A stretch of 64,000 nucleotides of DNA, from contig OZ026837.1 in the NCBI GenBank assembly GCA_964023205.1, positions 15,477,479 through 15,541,478 of the forward strand, in the 5' to 3' direction. Numbering within the stretch: the first letter of the stretch is position 1; each line of letters starts with the position of its first letter. Under the pieces are notes generated by a model. It did no database searches and had not been told where the DNA came from. It saw only the letters and a program-made list of their open reading frames with translations. The position numbers and the translations under genes were made by a program. Below, piece by piece: positions 35,801-47,076 of this stretch. The DNA comes from Lutraria lutraria. Lineage: Eukaryota; Mollusca; Bivalvia; Venerida; Mactridae.

Positions 35801-38800
35801 AAACAATAAATCCCAGTACAAACAGATGGCCAATAAATGCATGAACGAAAATGCTTTAAAGAAGCACTCCTGGACATTGATAATGAATATAAATGAACAA
35901 TTTAGACTTTGAACTCAGATGTAGACCATATAGGTGTCAAATAGATAAGTTATGTGGCAAACAAGAGTGCTGCAAGCAGTGCCAACATTGTCTGGTCACT
36001 GCCTAATGCCCTCATCACACCAGAGCACGTCTGCACCACGCTTGCAAAGTTCCCATCACGTCCTGAAAATTTTGATGGTAGTTTTTTTTAATTTTGAGAT
36101 GTAGTGAGAACTTCATTGACGTAACAAAAGCGTAGTAACAACCCAGTGACAAAGCGGTGAAAATCGCTCGCTGTCTTTTCAAGTCTGCACCATGCTTCTT
36201 CTGCGTCAATGAAGTTCCAACTAGGTTTTAGTCACATCCCTGTTACGTTCTTACTACGTAAGCACTGCGTTCTAATTTGACCACATCCCCGCCACGTTAT
36301 TTTTTGACATGCCAAAAGTCCCACCACGTCCTTCGCGTCCACGAAGACCATACCACGCTTGAACCATTGAACCAGTTCCTACTGCGTCCTCATCACGTTA
36401 ACCAGGTTCTTGCCATGTCCTGTCAGGACGTAGTGTAAACGTAGCCCTGGTGTGATGGGGGTATAAGCGAGATCTATAATATCCACCTAATAGATGAAGT
36501 TTCATGTTTCTACCTCAAATAGTTTCTGAGTATTATGAGCTACATTTTCCAGACAAAGACAATGCAGTGCTCACAATAGCTTGACTTTTTATCTTCGAAA
36601 ATGTTGAGCTAAAACCAGCTTTGTATTTTTCTGAGGCATTTTATTTACTAGACCCACATAAATTCTAAAGAAAATCAACAATATATATAAAAATTTATGA
36701 AAATGCAACGCTTGTTTATCCATGCTCGCAATGGGATCATTAGTATGCAATCAGGCATGCATGAAGACATAAACTAAGATTTTTCATTTATATCATATAC
36801 TTCTACACCAAACAGGAAGTAAAATATTAAACTTAATCTTTCTACTTCGTAACTTAGCAACAAAAACATGCAAACAGATACAGTGTGTAATTTATACTAC
36901 AATAAAAAAATCATAATACAAAAACACAAAACTGATATGAAATACTATCTGGACACATGCAAAGATAGTACAAGTTGATTTTCAGTTTAACATGACACAA
37001 CAATTTAAAGCTCAGGGTCATTTTCCCTAAATATTATTCAAGCTTTAACCTTGGGGAGAAGACCACAGGCAAACAACTGGGTAGAGACAACGCCATTCAG
37101 TGATTCTGTTAGCTGGACAGCTTCGTCATAATGTGAGACTTCATCAGCTTTGGTGTGATTGGAACTGAGCGGAGATCTGAGCGGAGATGGGCTAGTAATT
37201 ACTTGTCAGCTACAGTGAGATTCAAACATTTTACTCAATTCGCATGAAGTAGGCACACACAATCATGTACCCTAGGTCCAAAATTATAATCAATTCTCCA
37301 GTATTGTGAGTCCTAGTTTAAATTTATTTATTAATTTCATCCGATTTAATGCCATTTTAAACATTATTTCATTTATAAATATCATGGTGCACCAAGGGCA
37401 GGAATTCTTACCAGCTTCCCTGTAGTTCGTTAAGGCCTTAACCAGTACTATAACCACATTCTATCCACAAGCTTCTACCAAGCTACCCCACACAATTCAA
37501 AGGTTGAGGACAATTTAACATAGGATGTAATATGAGGTTGTGATGCATATCACTAAAGATAGAAAATAGAAATATCACAAAACTGGGAAAAGAATTAAGT
37601 TAAGACTATTTAAATCATCAATTAGGTTACATAACATCCTTCATATGAGTATGACACATATTGAAATATTAACACATCTGTATCTAATTATAAATTAGGT
37701 ACCTGTTATTTCTGTTTAGCAGAATCTGTTGAATATTGATCAGCTGGTGTTGATAGGAGACTGGTTTAAGATTCATAACTATGATAATCTTGTATAACAA
37801 CCTGAGTATGTAAGCTATAACAAGCTTTTAGACTAATAAATTGACTGCTGAATGTATTTCAGCAGTTACATTACTTCTCAGATAAATGTAACCATTAAAT
37901 GTTAGGTTTCACACAGATATATTAACACCCTCAGATATAGGACTATTATACAAATAAAATGATGAGTCAGCACTTTGTTTTATCTGTTGGTTAGATGGTC
38001 AAAAAAGTAACACAGCTGTGGTCACTTCAAACAGGGGCATTTTTATGTATACACATAATATTATTTTGTAAAGTTTTCCCATTTTTTTTATTGTGCCCTT
38101 TGTAAAGCATCGATACCTCACCTGTTTCCTGTGATTTTATAAACACAGTACTGGGCTTGGTAAGTTGGGATTGGGACACAGAAAAATTGTCCCTGAAATA
38201 TCAGAATTAAGGCAGAGCAGAGATAGGAACCTGAGGCCTTTAGAATGGTAGTCCAGCATGTTACTACAAGATCACCGATCCTCCCCTGAGTCAAAATTTA
38301 AAAGTACCCCATTTAGGAATGGAGTGTATAACATTATAGTGATTTAAATTGTCAAGGCATTAGACCACAAAATATGAGATACAGTACAACCTCTGTAGAG
38401 CAACATCCTGTGGGAGCTGCAAATAGTGGTTGTTGTTTAGAGGTTTTTGCTCTACAGAGGTTAAATTTATAGCAAAAATATCACCTTCGGGAAATCTTGA
38501 AGGTGTTGTTATAGAGAGGTTGTTGCTCTACAGAGGTCCACTCTGGAAAGGTTGTACTGTACATCTTAATTCTAATGACAGTAAAAGGAAAACAGCACAC
38601 ACTGAGTGCTTCATGACCAATTTTTAACCAACTTAATATACTGGTTCTATGTTACATGTACTATATTCTGATAATAACATATGCATGCCACATGTGCACC
38701 CTTTGGCATTGATGAAAAGCAAAATGCTTCACAGGTGCTTAACAGGTTGAAAGAGGTCGATATATATTGCTCAAAGTTTGATAAGGATCACTTGCAATAT

Positions 38801-40059
38801 TGCTCGCAGTGATATATAGCTAATTTTTATTACCATTATTTTAAAATTATAAATTTAGTACCGGTACTGCTGTTGATTCGATATGAGGCTTAAATTATAA
38901 TTAAGTTTGATTGCCCTTTACCGACCGACCCGGAAAAATCATGCCGACTCAAAATTGTTTATTGTATGGTAGCAGAATACATTAAATGACTATAGAATGC
39001 ATCTAGATAAAAGTCTATTTTCATGCTAGGTGAAGGTCAAATTCAGAAATAAAATAAAATATTTTTCCTACCTACCGACCCTGTTCTAAAATTCAGGGTC
39101 AGTAAATGACAAACAAACATATTTTTAATTTAGGCCTGATTAGAATTTGATAATCTTATACCGGTATAAAAAATGAAACAAGTGATGACCATTGAAGCAT
39201 TATCTGTAACAGTATAATATTATACAGTAAAACCTTTCCAGAGTGGCCCTCTGTACAGCAACAATCTCTCTATAACAACGTCTTAAAAATTTCCCGAAGT
39301 TGATATTTACTATAAATTTAACCTGTGTAGAGCAACAACCTCTAAACAACAGCCAATATTTGCAGCTCCCACAGGGTGTTGCTCTACAGAGGTTGTACTG
39401 TATATATAATTTGTATGTACAAAATTAATGTACAATGTACAGACAATTCAAACATAGAGTAAGTGATCCTATTCAAATTTAGAGTAGTATATTTTTTCAC
39501 TATACCTTGAACTGAAACTTATGATGTACATGCAGTTTGTAGAAGTAAAGTGTAATTATACTGCTTAGTTCATTATCAACACACTTTTTATTCATACTAT
39601 AGCTTATACAGTATATTAATGTTACTGCATGTATGACACCACATGTCTGTGATAAAAATCACACTTTTAACAACAATTAGCATACATTTTTTATTTACTG
39701 TAAAGCAGCACAAGTTAATTTATAGCAACAGTGGATTGAAAAGAATAAGAAATATGCTCAAAATATTATCTTATGAAAGCAGAAAACTTTCAGACTAGAC
39801 TGAGAAATACAAGATTTAATGCACATAAAGGCACTGACTTACTTGCAACATGAACTCTTCTTATTTAGTACAAAATGATTGAGTTTAACTAACCAGTAAC
39901 TTCATATTAAGGTTGACTTTGTAAAACATAATACAAATGTAGCATAACATGCCTGGAAATAACAAATATGTTCTAAAAAGTACAACAAGAATATTCTTAT
40001 ATTGATATATATGTTGTTTAACGACCCGTATTCGACAGCTATGGACATTTCAGAGTCGC

Positions 40060-40129
<70 letters not shown>

Positions 40130-43100
40130 CAGGGGAACGGGCATTTATAATTATACCCATATTCTTATGTTTCCAATCCTGATACTTTACTGTGCCCGGT
40201 GTAAAGCACCGACACATGCCTCATCAGTTTTCCTGTGATTTCTAAACACTGTGAGTACTGGGCTCGATAGTTGGATTGGTGACACTGACAAAGCAACCCT
40301 AAAGAAACTGAAGAAGGAGCCGAGATTCAAACCCTCTACCTTTTTTGATAAGCCGTCCAGCATGTTACCACAAGACCACCAATCCTCTCGAAGAATACTC
40401 TTTATCAGTGTTTCAGTAAAATGTTGATACGTAACTTAAAGCCCTCACGATTTCACGATTTCTGGGGCCGAAATTCGGCCCCATTCCTCTTCTCAATGAA
40501 TATACATTTTCCTCTATTTCCTGAAAACATTCCCCTTGTGGAGAAGCTTTTTTGTACATCAATGACAGATTTCCTCTCTTTCTTCAAATCTGCGTGTATA
40601 GTCCAGTCAAATTAACAGATGGGGTAGGACTAAATGGTACAGAATTTATTTTGTTATAAAACGATCATGTATATGATAACATACATAAAAAATAAAATAG
40701 GCCAAAATCTGACCAGTTTTAACAAAATAAGTAAGCTTTTCATTTTCAGATAATTTCACTATCTGAAAACCGGTACAGTTGCGTATAAAATCCGTATTGC
40801 CTCGTACTTTAGTGCATCGTTTTCATTAATTGACGTCAAATAAATCAGCCTACTATCGTCTTAAAGGGGCATGCCCTGGAACTGAAACGTCTCAAAATAA
40901 CAATCAAATTGGTATCATTTTAATGCCTAAATCAATTAATGAAAACCCTGTAAAATATTTACAAAACATCCCGCTAGTTTACTCAAAATACACATTTCAA
41001 GATTTACAAAACCTGCCGATTTCGGCCTCAGAAATTATTCGTCATTTTCACAACTCCACCCTTTGGGTCTCTGTCAAAACCGAAAATATCGCGGAAAAAA
41101 TGTCAACAAACTGAAATGGTAAGTATTTCTCATGTTATGTTCACTTGAAAGGCAGCGCACATGCTCAGTTAAACTCTCAGACGTATTGGAAATATCGTTG
41201 TCGTCAATAAAAGGCTGTAAGCCTTTTATTCAAACCGACATACAAATAACGGCGTGCGCGTTATAGAGTCATTTTTGAGCTGACATTCTTCTTTGACTCT
41301 TCGGTAATAATTGGTTTTACAAGTGACAAACACATTTTTGGTGTACGAAAAAAAAGATACAGCAGTTCCTGGGCATGCCCCTTTAAACATATTTTATTTT
41401 TTGTATTCTTGTATTATGCAGGGCTGATATTATTCATGTTCTGTAAAATTTAATAGATATTTATAATTTATCTGGTGTATTTGTCAAAGTTATCGCATCA
41501 GTTAACATGCTATTGACGTATTATTTGATAAATGATGGCTTTCTGGAAAAACGGCCGATCCGATTTTGTCCTATTTTTATCCTGATATTGTAGAAAGTCT
41601 AAGCTTTCAAATGAGCCATATTTCATTTCTGTACTATTTTGTCCTGGGTTCGACCAAAATTTGTCATAACTTGACTAGACTAGTAATTCCCTGTTGAGGG
41701 ACCCTGGCCCCCAGTCCCCTAAAAAGTACTTAGGGCCCTGTATAACTATAACACCACATTTTAATACATTGATTATTTGTTGACTCACCACTTGTAAATT
41801 AAACTATAGAATTGTCATGTCCTAGTCTCCTTAACTCAATAACTGTCACTTATGCTCCAGGACTTGTGCAATTGAAAAAGGCATGGATCTCTATTAATTG
41901 TATTAAACCTACAAATCATGGTACACCGGTATTTTACTTAAGATAGTAATAAAAATCATGCAAGCCATGTAATTAAATTTCAGTAACGGAAAAGGGTGAG
42001 TAGTTTGCATAATAAGTCAAGTGATTTAATATTTGTTTTGTCTGAATGATGAGATGAATTTTAATGCATATTAAGTTAATACACAATATAAATCTAATTT
42101 ACATGATTACTTAATTTTAGCAACAAATTTACACTCACAGAAGTATCAGTACTTACAGTACTTTGATTGCCAAAAACAAAAGATACCAGGGGGGGGGGTA
42201 CCAGTTAGTTTCAACTTTCACTGATGTTAATTTAGTTCCACTCCTTGATAAAAGAACATCAAAGCAAAAACATAACAAGAATAAATGAAGCATGGCTAGA
42301 AATCTTTTTGTTAAAGGAAAATCAACCAAGTAATGAGGGTGTTCACTTGGAACACCTTGCTGTTTAATGAGAACACCAAATGGTGATCTTTGTAATCCCA
42401 AGGTGTAACAATACCGGAATTAATTACTCACTTAGGGTGAATTCAGTGCATAATAACAAAGTAAGATCATCCTGTAAATGTACCAACCAGGGTTTTAAAG
42501 ATATACGGTCAATAAAAACCATACTCTGTGTTTCCCAACGGTTGCCTTAATTTGAACAAAGGCTTGACTTTTGACTTATCTGAGGTTTATACAGCTAGGG
42601 TCATTTCAGAGCTGCCCAGAGAGGGGAGATAAGACAAGATACAGGAGAACAGGGCATTTATATCCCTACACTTTTCAAATAGTTTTTCCTGGTTCTTTAT
42701 CAAGCCTGATGTAAAGCAATGATACACATAGCACCCTTTTTCCAATGCTTTTCCAAACACAGTACTAATTGGTACGGTAGTTGGGATGGGGACATTGAAG
42801 CATCCCTGAGAAATTCGAAAGGCAGAGCCGAGAATCAGACCCACGATCTTTCTTTTGGAGTCCAGCCCACTACCACTCAACCACTGACTGATCACCCCTC
42901 CTTTTCTTTTATGTTGATATAACAGTATAATAACAACATTTCAGAAACAAAGAAAAGCAGCCATTGTATGTTAACAGACAATACATCGGATGTTTCCAAC
43001 ACAATAGAAATTTTCATTAACCTCAGCATTACGTCACCATAGAAACTAAAACTTTACTTCCTTTGATTGTTTCAGTAATTATTTACACCAAAACAACAAA

Positions 43101-46100
43101 ATGGAAATTAATGATTTTTGCACAATTCTTCGCAAGTGATATTTTTTCAAAGAAGTACAAAGAAAACAATCGCTTTCAGCTAATGAATGAAAAACTTAGA
43201 AGGAAAGAAATGCATACAATGTACAATCACAAGAGCTTTTAAATGCCACAGCATCAAAGTGTGAATATTTAATCCAATGGCTACAAATGTATATCTTAGC
43301 ATAATACCAACAATGCATAAATAAACCTTAATTATTTCTTACACTTAAAATGATCACAACAATCAAATGATATTTTAGTTTTACGAAGTTCATAAAAACA
43401 AGCACATATTATATTCTAAGTTTATCAGATAATCCCAAAAATAAAAGGAGTCTTGAGATAGCTCTGATTATCTGAATCAATTACAAATCAATGGAAATTG
43501 AACTAACATCAGTGGCACTGCATTAGTTCAACAATTACATGGCAGGTGTACAAAAACGTAGTGCTTTGGTCAGCATCAGTATGTGTGGAGCGAGTGGACA
43601 GTTACCATTAATGTTCAGTTTCCACAAACAACTTCATATTAAAGTAATCAGACAAGAAATGCACTTTTAGACACAGGGTTTTCATAAATATGCAGTACAA
43701 CAAATTTTCTTATGAAAGTAACCAATTTGGCTAAGGGTTGCCTAGTTTATAAATATTTCGAACTTGGGGATTGTAACCGATATAATTTGCAGTTTTAACA
43801 GATGGTTTTCATCAGCGATCGGTTCTTAATAAAAATGCTGTAAAACAGTTTAATTGTGCTAAACCAAGAGAGGTGAACTTTATATGATGACACTGATTTG
43901 GCCTTCAGGGTGGCATTTTGATTCTTGAAATGAGAAAAAATCCAGCTTTGAATTCTGATGCATGAGATTTGTACCAAACGGTCAAATTTGCAATGACAAT
44001 AAGAAGGAAATTTTTTGTTCCCCAACAACATCTAGTGAGCACCCAGATCCCTGTTATAAAACATTTTTCAATTAAAAAATAACAGTAAACTACATGTACA
44101 ATGTAACCTCTCCAAAGCAAACATCCTCTGGGAGTAGCAAAATTATGTAGTTGTTGTTGAGAAGTTGTTGCTCTAAAGAGGTTAAATTAATAGTTTAAAC
44201 CATGCAGTGGAAACAAATCATGCTGTTGTTGAAGGGAGATTGTTACTCAAGAGAGTGTCGCTCTGGACAGGTTGTACTGTACATGGTGATCCTGTCAGGT
44301 AGAATCTGGTTATGAGAGATTAATTAATGCACTATGTCATTTCACTGTAAACTGCAGGGGTGTCAATAGAGCCCAAATTAAAAATCCTGAAAATCATAAG
44401 CGGCTGAGAAACCTTCAACCATGCACTTTGTTTCCATATCTAAATCAGTTTGTACTGAAAAAAATCAGAGCAGATTAACTTGACCATAACTTTGCCATTT
44501 CTTGAGGTATTTTCATCAAATAACTTTTATTCTGCTCAGAAATTATAGCTCTTTCTTGAGGAATTCCTGATATATATCCAGAATGTGTCACCTCTGGCTG
44601 ACTAAAGAGAACATGAGACTTAGTACAATGTTCTGACAATGTTAATTACTAAAACAGATCAGCTTTTCTGTGACCTATAATAATTGTAGTATGATGAGAG
44701 GTGATAATAAATAATTAATTATCTGATGGAAGTTAACTCACAATGATCTGGTAGTAGGCAATTACTAGATTAATAAAATGTAAGCAAGCCTATAAATACA
44801 AAGCTGGCCAATCCAATATCCATTTTGGTTATAATGTAGGAAAATTGATTCAATAAAAATGGACAAATGTAAGTAATTAAAGTGCATCACAAGGCAGCTG
44901 GACTCATTGTTCAAAATCAAATAAGATGACCATTAGGCATTATATTTATAAATGAAATATTCATGAAAATAATTTATGATATTGAAGAAATGTAGTTGGA
45001 TCAAAATTAAATTGGTTCAAAGTCTGTTTCGTTTCAATGATATTTAATTCAGTTCTACACCGAGACCGGTTAACTTCACCAAACCATTTTTCCTGGACTC
45101 CAGGCCTAATTTAAAAATATGTTTGTTTGCCCTTTACCGTCCCTGAATTTTAGAAGAGGGTCGGTAGGTAGGAAAAATATTTTATTTTATTTCTACATTT
45201 GACCTTTACCTAGCATGAAATTACATTTCTGTCTAGATGTATTCTAATTTCTATATTCATTTAATGTATTCTGCTACCATACAACCATTTATTGTGTGCT
45301 TTAATCAACAATAACATACTCAGTGCCTTAACACACATTATTGTTTTCATTCATTACTTCAAATGATACATACTTTAATGTTTATAGAAAGCACTGAGTG
45401 TATACATGTATATTTTATATACAAAAATAAAGTTCTCCCAGATTTTGCAATAAAATTTTTTGAGTCGGCTTGATTTTTTCGGGTCGGTCGGTAAAGGGAA
45501 AACAAACTTAATTTTAATTTAAGCCCCAGGATTATAACCAGACAGTACCAATTCATCTTTCCACTAGCAGAGCTCTGGCAACTTCTCCACAAATGGAGAT
45601 TAACAGCATTTTTTGTCAAATTTGTTACCAGGATATACCGAAATGCATATACCGCAACAGCCTAAATGAAATATTGAAACAATTAGTTTATTTATTCTTC
45701 AATAAACTGACAATTTATTATTACATATATGCTGAAGTTCTATAAATCATGCAGATCTTCGAAATGTATTTGAAACATTAATGACCATGGATCAATTAAT
45801 AAATTTTATTAAACACAATTTATATTAATTTAATCTCTTAGGTTGATATTACGGTATGCAAGCAATATTTACCAATTCATATTACAACTGATACTAATTT
45901 GTACCATTCATAGCCCCCAACAGAGCTGATAGTGATAACGATACAGTGTTTTTTGCAATGAAATGTGCTATTCAGAATTCAGTTGAATTTTTTTGTTTCA
46001 TAGAAAGTATAATATTTAATCTTAAATAAATTCAAATACTTTTTTACATTTTTCTTACTTAATAAAACACTTATACTACCTTTTAAAAGTGAAGTAACTT

Positions 46101-47076
46101 TAAGCATAAAGTTGATCATACAGATCAACCATGCATCCAGTCAAAATTATTGGGAAAGATGGAAAATAAGTCAAGCATTAACAACAACTTTATACAAATT
46201 GATAATTCTTAATTCACACTTATATGACGCAACAGAAATAATTTTAATTAATGTTTCCAAATTAATCATTAATTAATGATTGTCCGATACAAAATATGCA
46301 CTTAACAATTTAATTACAAAATCATATGTTTCTTCACAAGATTTTTTATAAATGTCAAGTTTAATTTCACAACAGAAATAACTTCGCCATAGTCACACCT
46401 TCTTTAGGATAGCTCAGTGTGATAGAGTGCTAGGTTTGTTTTTATATGGGTGCAGGATCAACCCAAACAATGTCAGAAACTCAGATCAGCAAATTATTTG
46501 TTGAACAATGAATTATTAAACACCTAACTTTCAGATGAATCAATTCATAAATTCAATAATAAATAACAATAAAAAACTTGAATTTGATCAAATGAACAAT
46601 GTAATAAGAAATCTTTAGTATACAAATAATGCTCATAACATAACATCAAATTATTTGAGATCAAGGATTGTCTCAGTCAATGAATCACTGTGTAATCTCA
46701 TTATAGATCTCAGAAATCAATCTTACTCAAAATTAATCAATATTTCAAACATGACAACAATTACATCGTAATTTAAAAGTAAGCAATCGTTTAACAGAGA
46801 CTGATATGTACGAAAAATAACAACATATACACGCTGAACGATGATAATAAAGCTAACTTGTTTACACTACCCCACCCACTAGATTTACCTTGTTGATAGG
46901 AAGTCTCGGCACCAATCAAGACATTCACCCTCTAATTCCTGCGGCGTAATCCGTGGGTTGGCCAGCCGAACTGGCACAGAATCATCGGACTCACATTTTT
47001 CTTTAAATTCTCCACAAACTTCAGTCAAGAATTCGTGAAAATCTTCAACTTTATTCCTAAAATGCCTGTGATCCAT
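23864..47076 (-). CDS. PPM1E: PPM1E/PPM1F-type Mg/Mn-dependent Ser/Thr phosphatase (POPX-like)
   Basis: Coding exons on the minus strand: 47076-46889, 31238-31051, 29698-29499, 28417-28229, 27392-27249, 26368-26272 and 25341-23864. All have AG/GT borders and consistent phases, giving 827 residues. PPM family proteins dephosphorylate Ser/Thr using two metal ions; the PPM1E/F (POPX) group acts on PAK and CaM kinases. Visible motifs: RRKMED (172-177), VFDGHAG (202-208), TTGVTAL, LGDSQ with Asp280, LACDGLWD with Asp367, and MDNISVIVV with Asp411. These are the expected metal ligands, so it should be active. The N-terminal [17 protein letters not shown] region matches the POPX leader. The C-terminal ~400 residues are a Gly/Asn/Asp-rich linker and a Lys/Arg-rich stretch ([17 protein letters not shown]), a likely nuclear signal. 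Length and tail favour PPM1E over the shorter PPM1F; it may be the single pre-duplication orthologue. Confidence 0.9.
26890..27017 (+). mobile_element. SINE family A fragment, plus strand
   Basis: Reads in the opposite orientation to the other family A copies: GCCCGGTTCTCCTGTATC, GGGGCAGCTCTGAAATGACC, GGGCCGTTAAACACC, then a (TAAA)n tail. The tRNA head is missing. Lies in a PPM1 intron. Confidence 0.6.
27065..27190. repeat. old dispersed repeat (GTGCCGCAAGTGGTGCCAGC)
   Basis: Contains AAAGTGCCGCAAGTGGTGCC, CACCGCCTAAGTGTGATAG and TAGTTTCTGAGTTATGAGC. A related but interrupted copy lies at 35940-36580, and part of it resembles 51360-51480. Confidence 0.55.
27797..27972. mobile_element. MITE, family TACAGTACAACCTCT
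   Basis: Ends GTAAAACCTCTCCAGAGTG and CTACAGAGGTTGTACTGTA. Core ATGTTTACTATAAATTTAGC. It is inverted relative to the copies at 6637 and 38383. Lies in a PPM1 intron. Confidence 0.75.
28574..28752. mobile_element. MITE, family ACAGTCAAACC
   Basis: Left ACAGTCAAACCTATGTTAAC with GGCCACCTCC; right AGGGTGGCC...CACAGGTATGACAGT. The inside has AATACAGGCCATTCCTTT and GAGGTCACCTGTCAATAA. About 180 noncoding bases in a PPM1 intron. Confidence 0.7.
28950..29155 (-). mobile_element. SINE family B, minus strand
   Basis: Body GCTTCTCCAAATATGGAGG, then GTTGTCAAATTTTCA. A degraded tRNA head on the minus strand is visible as TTAGAAACCCAGCACACTAA...CATTGGACCACG on the plus strand. Confidence 0.5.
29723..29810. 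mobile_element. hairpin element, copy 2
   Basis: Arms of 35 bases with three mismatches (ATATATCGAGGGTTCAGCGC against GCGTTGAACCTTCGATATAT) around the loop TGTTCTTATTTCAATATG. Lies in the PPM1 intron between the exons at 31051-31238 and 29499-29698. Confidence 0.85.
29995..30240. repeat. dispersed repeat with GGGGGCATAAAA end
   Basis: Contains GGGGCCATAACTCCTGTAA, ATGGACGGACGGATGGGG, CTTTACGCCTTTCCGCC and GAATGGCGGGGGCATAAAA. From memory, sequences of this style are abundant in bivalve genomes. Noncoding. Confidence 0.55.
33060..33295 (-). mobile_element. SINE family B, minus strand
   Basis: The minus-strand head starts at about 33290: GTGGTCCTCACAGGGGTTAG (A-box region), GTGCACTGGACTTGTAAACC, then a degraded B box (CTGGATTTGAAGA). 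The body ends with the family motif TTTTCCTGGACTTTGTTC on the plus strand. Confidence 0.55.
33790..34110. mobile_element. MITE, family GGTCATCCTTAAAAA
   Basis: Left ATATCCTTAAAAAAATG...TTTGCAGTTACGTGAC; right CTGACTGCAACC...CTTTTAAGGATGACTTAA, roughly inverted. A related copy is at 54530-54766 in the RAD51C 3' UTR. Confidence 0.55.
35180..35540. repeat. degenerate tandem repeat, ~120-bp period
   Basis: Three to four imperfect copies of a block containing GCAAAGCCTGTCA, TACCATTG and TGTCACCCTCCAAATGTA followed by TACAAG. Divergence is high and the borders are not sharp. Confidence 0.5.
36007..36463. mobile_element. PIF/Harbinger-like MITE flanked by TAA
   Basis: Inverted ends: left TGCCCTCATCACACCAGAGC, right GCCCTGGTGTGATGGGGGTA. 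TAA lies immediately outside each end (36004-36006 and 36464-36466), as expected for a 3-bp target duplication. The interior has CACGTC/ACCACG-rich inverted segments. It splits an older repeat whose uninterrupted form is visible at 27065-27190. Confidence 0.75.
37040..37160 (-). mobile_element. SINE-derived segment (GATGAAGCTGTCC motif)
   Basis: The minus strand contains TATGACGAAGCTGTCCAGCT and TCTACCCAGTTGTTTGCCTG. A related GGACAGCTTCATCAC segment is at about 4880. The 56-codon open frame on the minus strand is probably a by-product of this repeat. Confidence 0.45.
37320..37520 (-). mobile_element. SINE family C, minus strand
   Basis: Its reverse complement matches the bodies at 9160 and 48465: ATTGTCCTCAACC, TAGAAGCTTGTGGATAGAA, TGTGGTTATAGTACTGG and AGGGAAGCTGGTAAGAAT. 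It ends in TTAAATCGGATGAAAT and a (TAAA)n tail. Confidence 0.65.
38040..38285 (-). mobile_element. SINE family A, minus strand
   Basis: CCTTTGTAAAGCATCGATAC, AACACAGTACTGGGCTTGG and a degraded head near 38220-38285 (GTAGTCCAGCATGTTACTAC). Lies in PPM1 intron 1. Confidence 0.55.
38383..38563. mobile_element. MITE, family TACAGTACAACCTCT
   Basis: Left TACAGTACAACCTCTGTAGA, right GGAAAGGTTGTACTGTA. Same order of internal blocks as 6637-6816 (GGAGCTGCAAATA, GAAGGTGTTGTTATAGAGAG). Confidence 0.8.
38885..39142. mobile_element. MITE, family with AAGTTTGATTGCCCTTTACCG end
   Basis: Left AATTAAGTTTGATTGCCC, right AACAAACATATTTTTAATTT, both with GGCYTAAATT outermost. The interior CCGACCGACCCGGAAAAATC and CCTACCTACCGACCCTGTTC recur, inverted, at 45100-45525. 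Confidence 0.7.
39227..39402. mobile_element. MITE, family TACAGTACAACCTCT
   Basis: Left TACAGTAAAACCTTTCCAGA, right CTACAGAGGTTGTACTGTA. Very close to the copy at 27797 and in the same orientation. Confidence 0.8.
40010..40390 (-). mobile_element. SINE family A, minus strand, with expanded GA tract
   Basis: Family A motifs: TTTAACGACCCGTATTCGAC, CATTTCAGAGTCGCCCA, GCCCGGTGTAAAGCACCGAC, GAGCCGAGATTCAAACCC. The head is degraded. An (AG)n tract sits where other copies have only a short AGAGAGGGGAG run. Confidence 0.65.
40063..40127. repeat. (AG)n microsatellite, ~32 repeats
   Basis: Uninterrupted AG dinucleotides for about 65 bases, expanded from a purine run inside the SINE. The Arg-Glu and Ser-Leu open frames across it are artefacts. 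Confidence 0.97.
40865..41382. mobile_element. 518-bp TTAA-flanked non-autonomous DNA transposon
   Basis: The left end AGGGGCATGCCCTGGAACT and the right end AGTTCCTGGGCATGCCCCT are inverted with one mismatch. TTAA flanks both sides (40861-40864, 41383-41386), the target duplication typical of piggyBac-type elements. No transposase; the open frame across the left half looks non-coding. Lies in PPM1 intron 1. Confidence 0.8.
42590..42895 (-). mobile_element. SINE family A, minus strand
   Basis: Well-preserved body: AGCTAGGGTCATTTCAGAGC, GATACAGGAGAACAGGGC, TTTTTCCTGGTTCTTTATCA. The head, read on the minus strand, has GGTAGTGGGCTGGACTCC and GTGGGTCTGATTCTCGGC. Confidence 0.65.
44098..44283. mobile_element. 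MITE, family TACAGTACAACCTCT, second subfamily
   Basis: Left ACAATGTAACCTCTCCAAAG, right GGACAGGTTGTACTGTACA. The interior (GGGAGTAGCAAAATTATGT, GTTGTTGAAGGGAG) matches 50213-50395. Confidence 0.75.
44355..44595. mobile_element. MITE, family AGGGGTGACAATA
   Basis: Left AGGGGTGTCAATAGAGCC, right CAGAATGTGTCACCTCT. Shares the internal blocks of the copy at 17804-18072. Confidence 0.65.
45100..45525. mobile_element. MITE, family with AAGTTTGTTTGCCCTTTACCG end, carrying an insertion
   Basis: Left AATATGTTTGTTTGCCCTTT, right TAAAGGGAAAACAAACTTAA. It matches the 258-bp copy at 38885-39142 in inverted orientation, but has about 150 extra bases at roughly 45300-45455 (AAGCACTGAGTGTATACATG). Confidence 0.6.
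46405..46460 (+). mobile_element. degraded tRNA-like SINE head
   Basis: AGGATAGCTCAGTGTGATAG resembles an A box and GTGCAGGATCAACCC a degraded B box. No clear SINE body follows. Confidence 0.3.

Larger units (their letters stand above)
31239..46888 (-). other. first intron of the PPM1 gene (15.6 kb)
   Basis: No further exon on either strand passed a frame-and-splice check. The intron is AT-rich and carries at least a dozen MITE or SINE copies, listed separately. Stretches between them (31500-33000, 34100-35150, 41400-42550, 42900-44080, 45650-46880) show nothing I can annotate. Confidence 0.6.

Noticed and set aside
37030..37200. Minus-strand frame of 56 codons with [20 protein letters not shown]
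   Set aside because: It looked coding, but the DNA carries the SINE-like GACGAAGCTGTCCAGCT and CTACCCAGTTGTTTGCC motifs, with a related segment near 4880, and has no partner exons.
40002..40238. Arg-Glu and Ser-Leu repeat proteins
   Set aside because: Both are translations of the (AG)n microsatellite within a SINE.
40830..41114. 94-codon frame running into the TTAA-flanked element
   Set aside because: It crosses the transposon boundary and shows no transposase or other motif, so it is very likely a chance frame.
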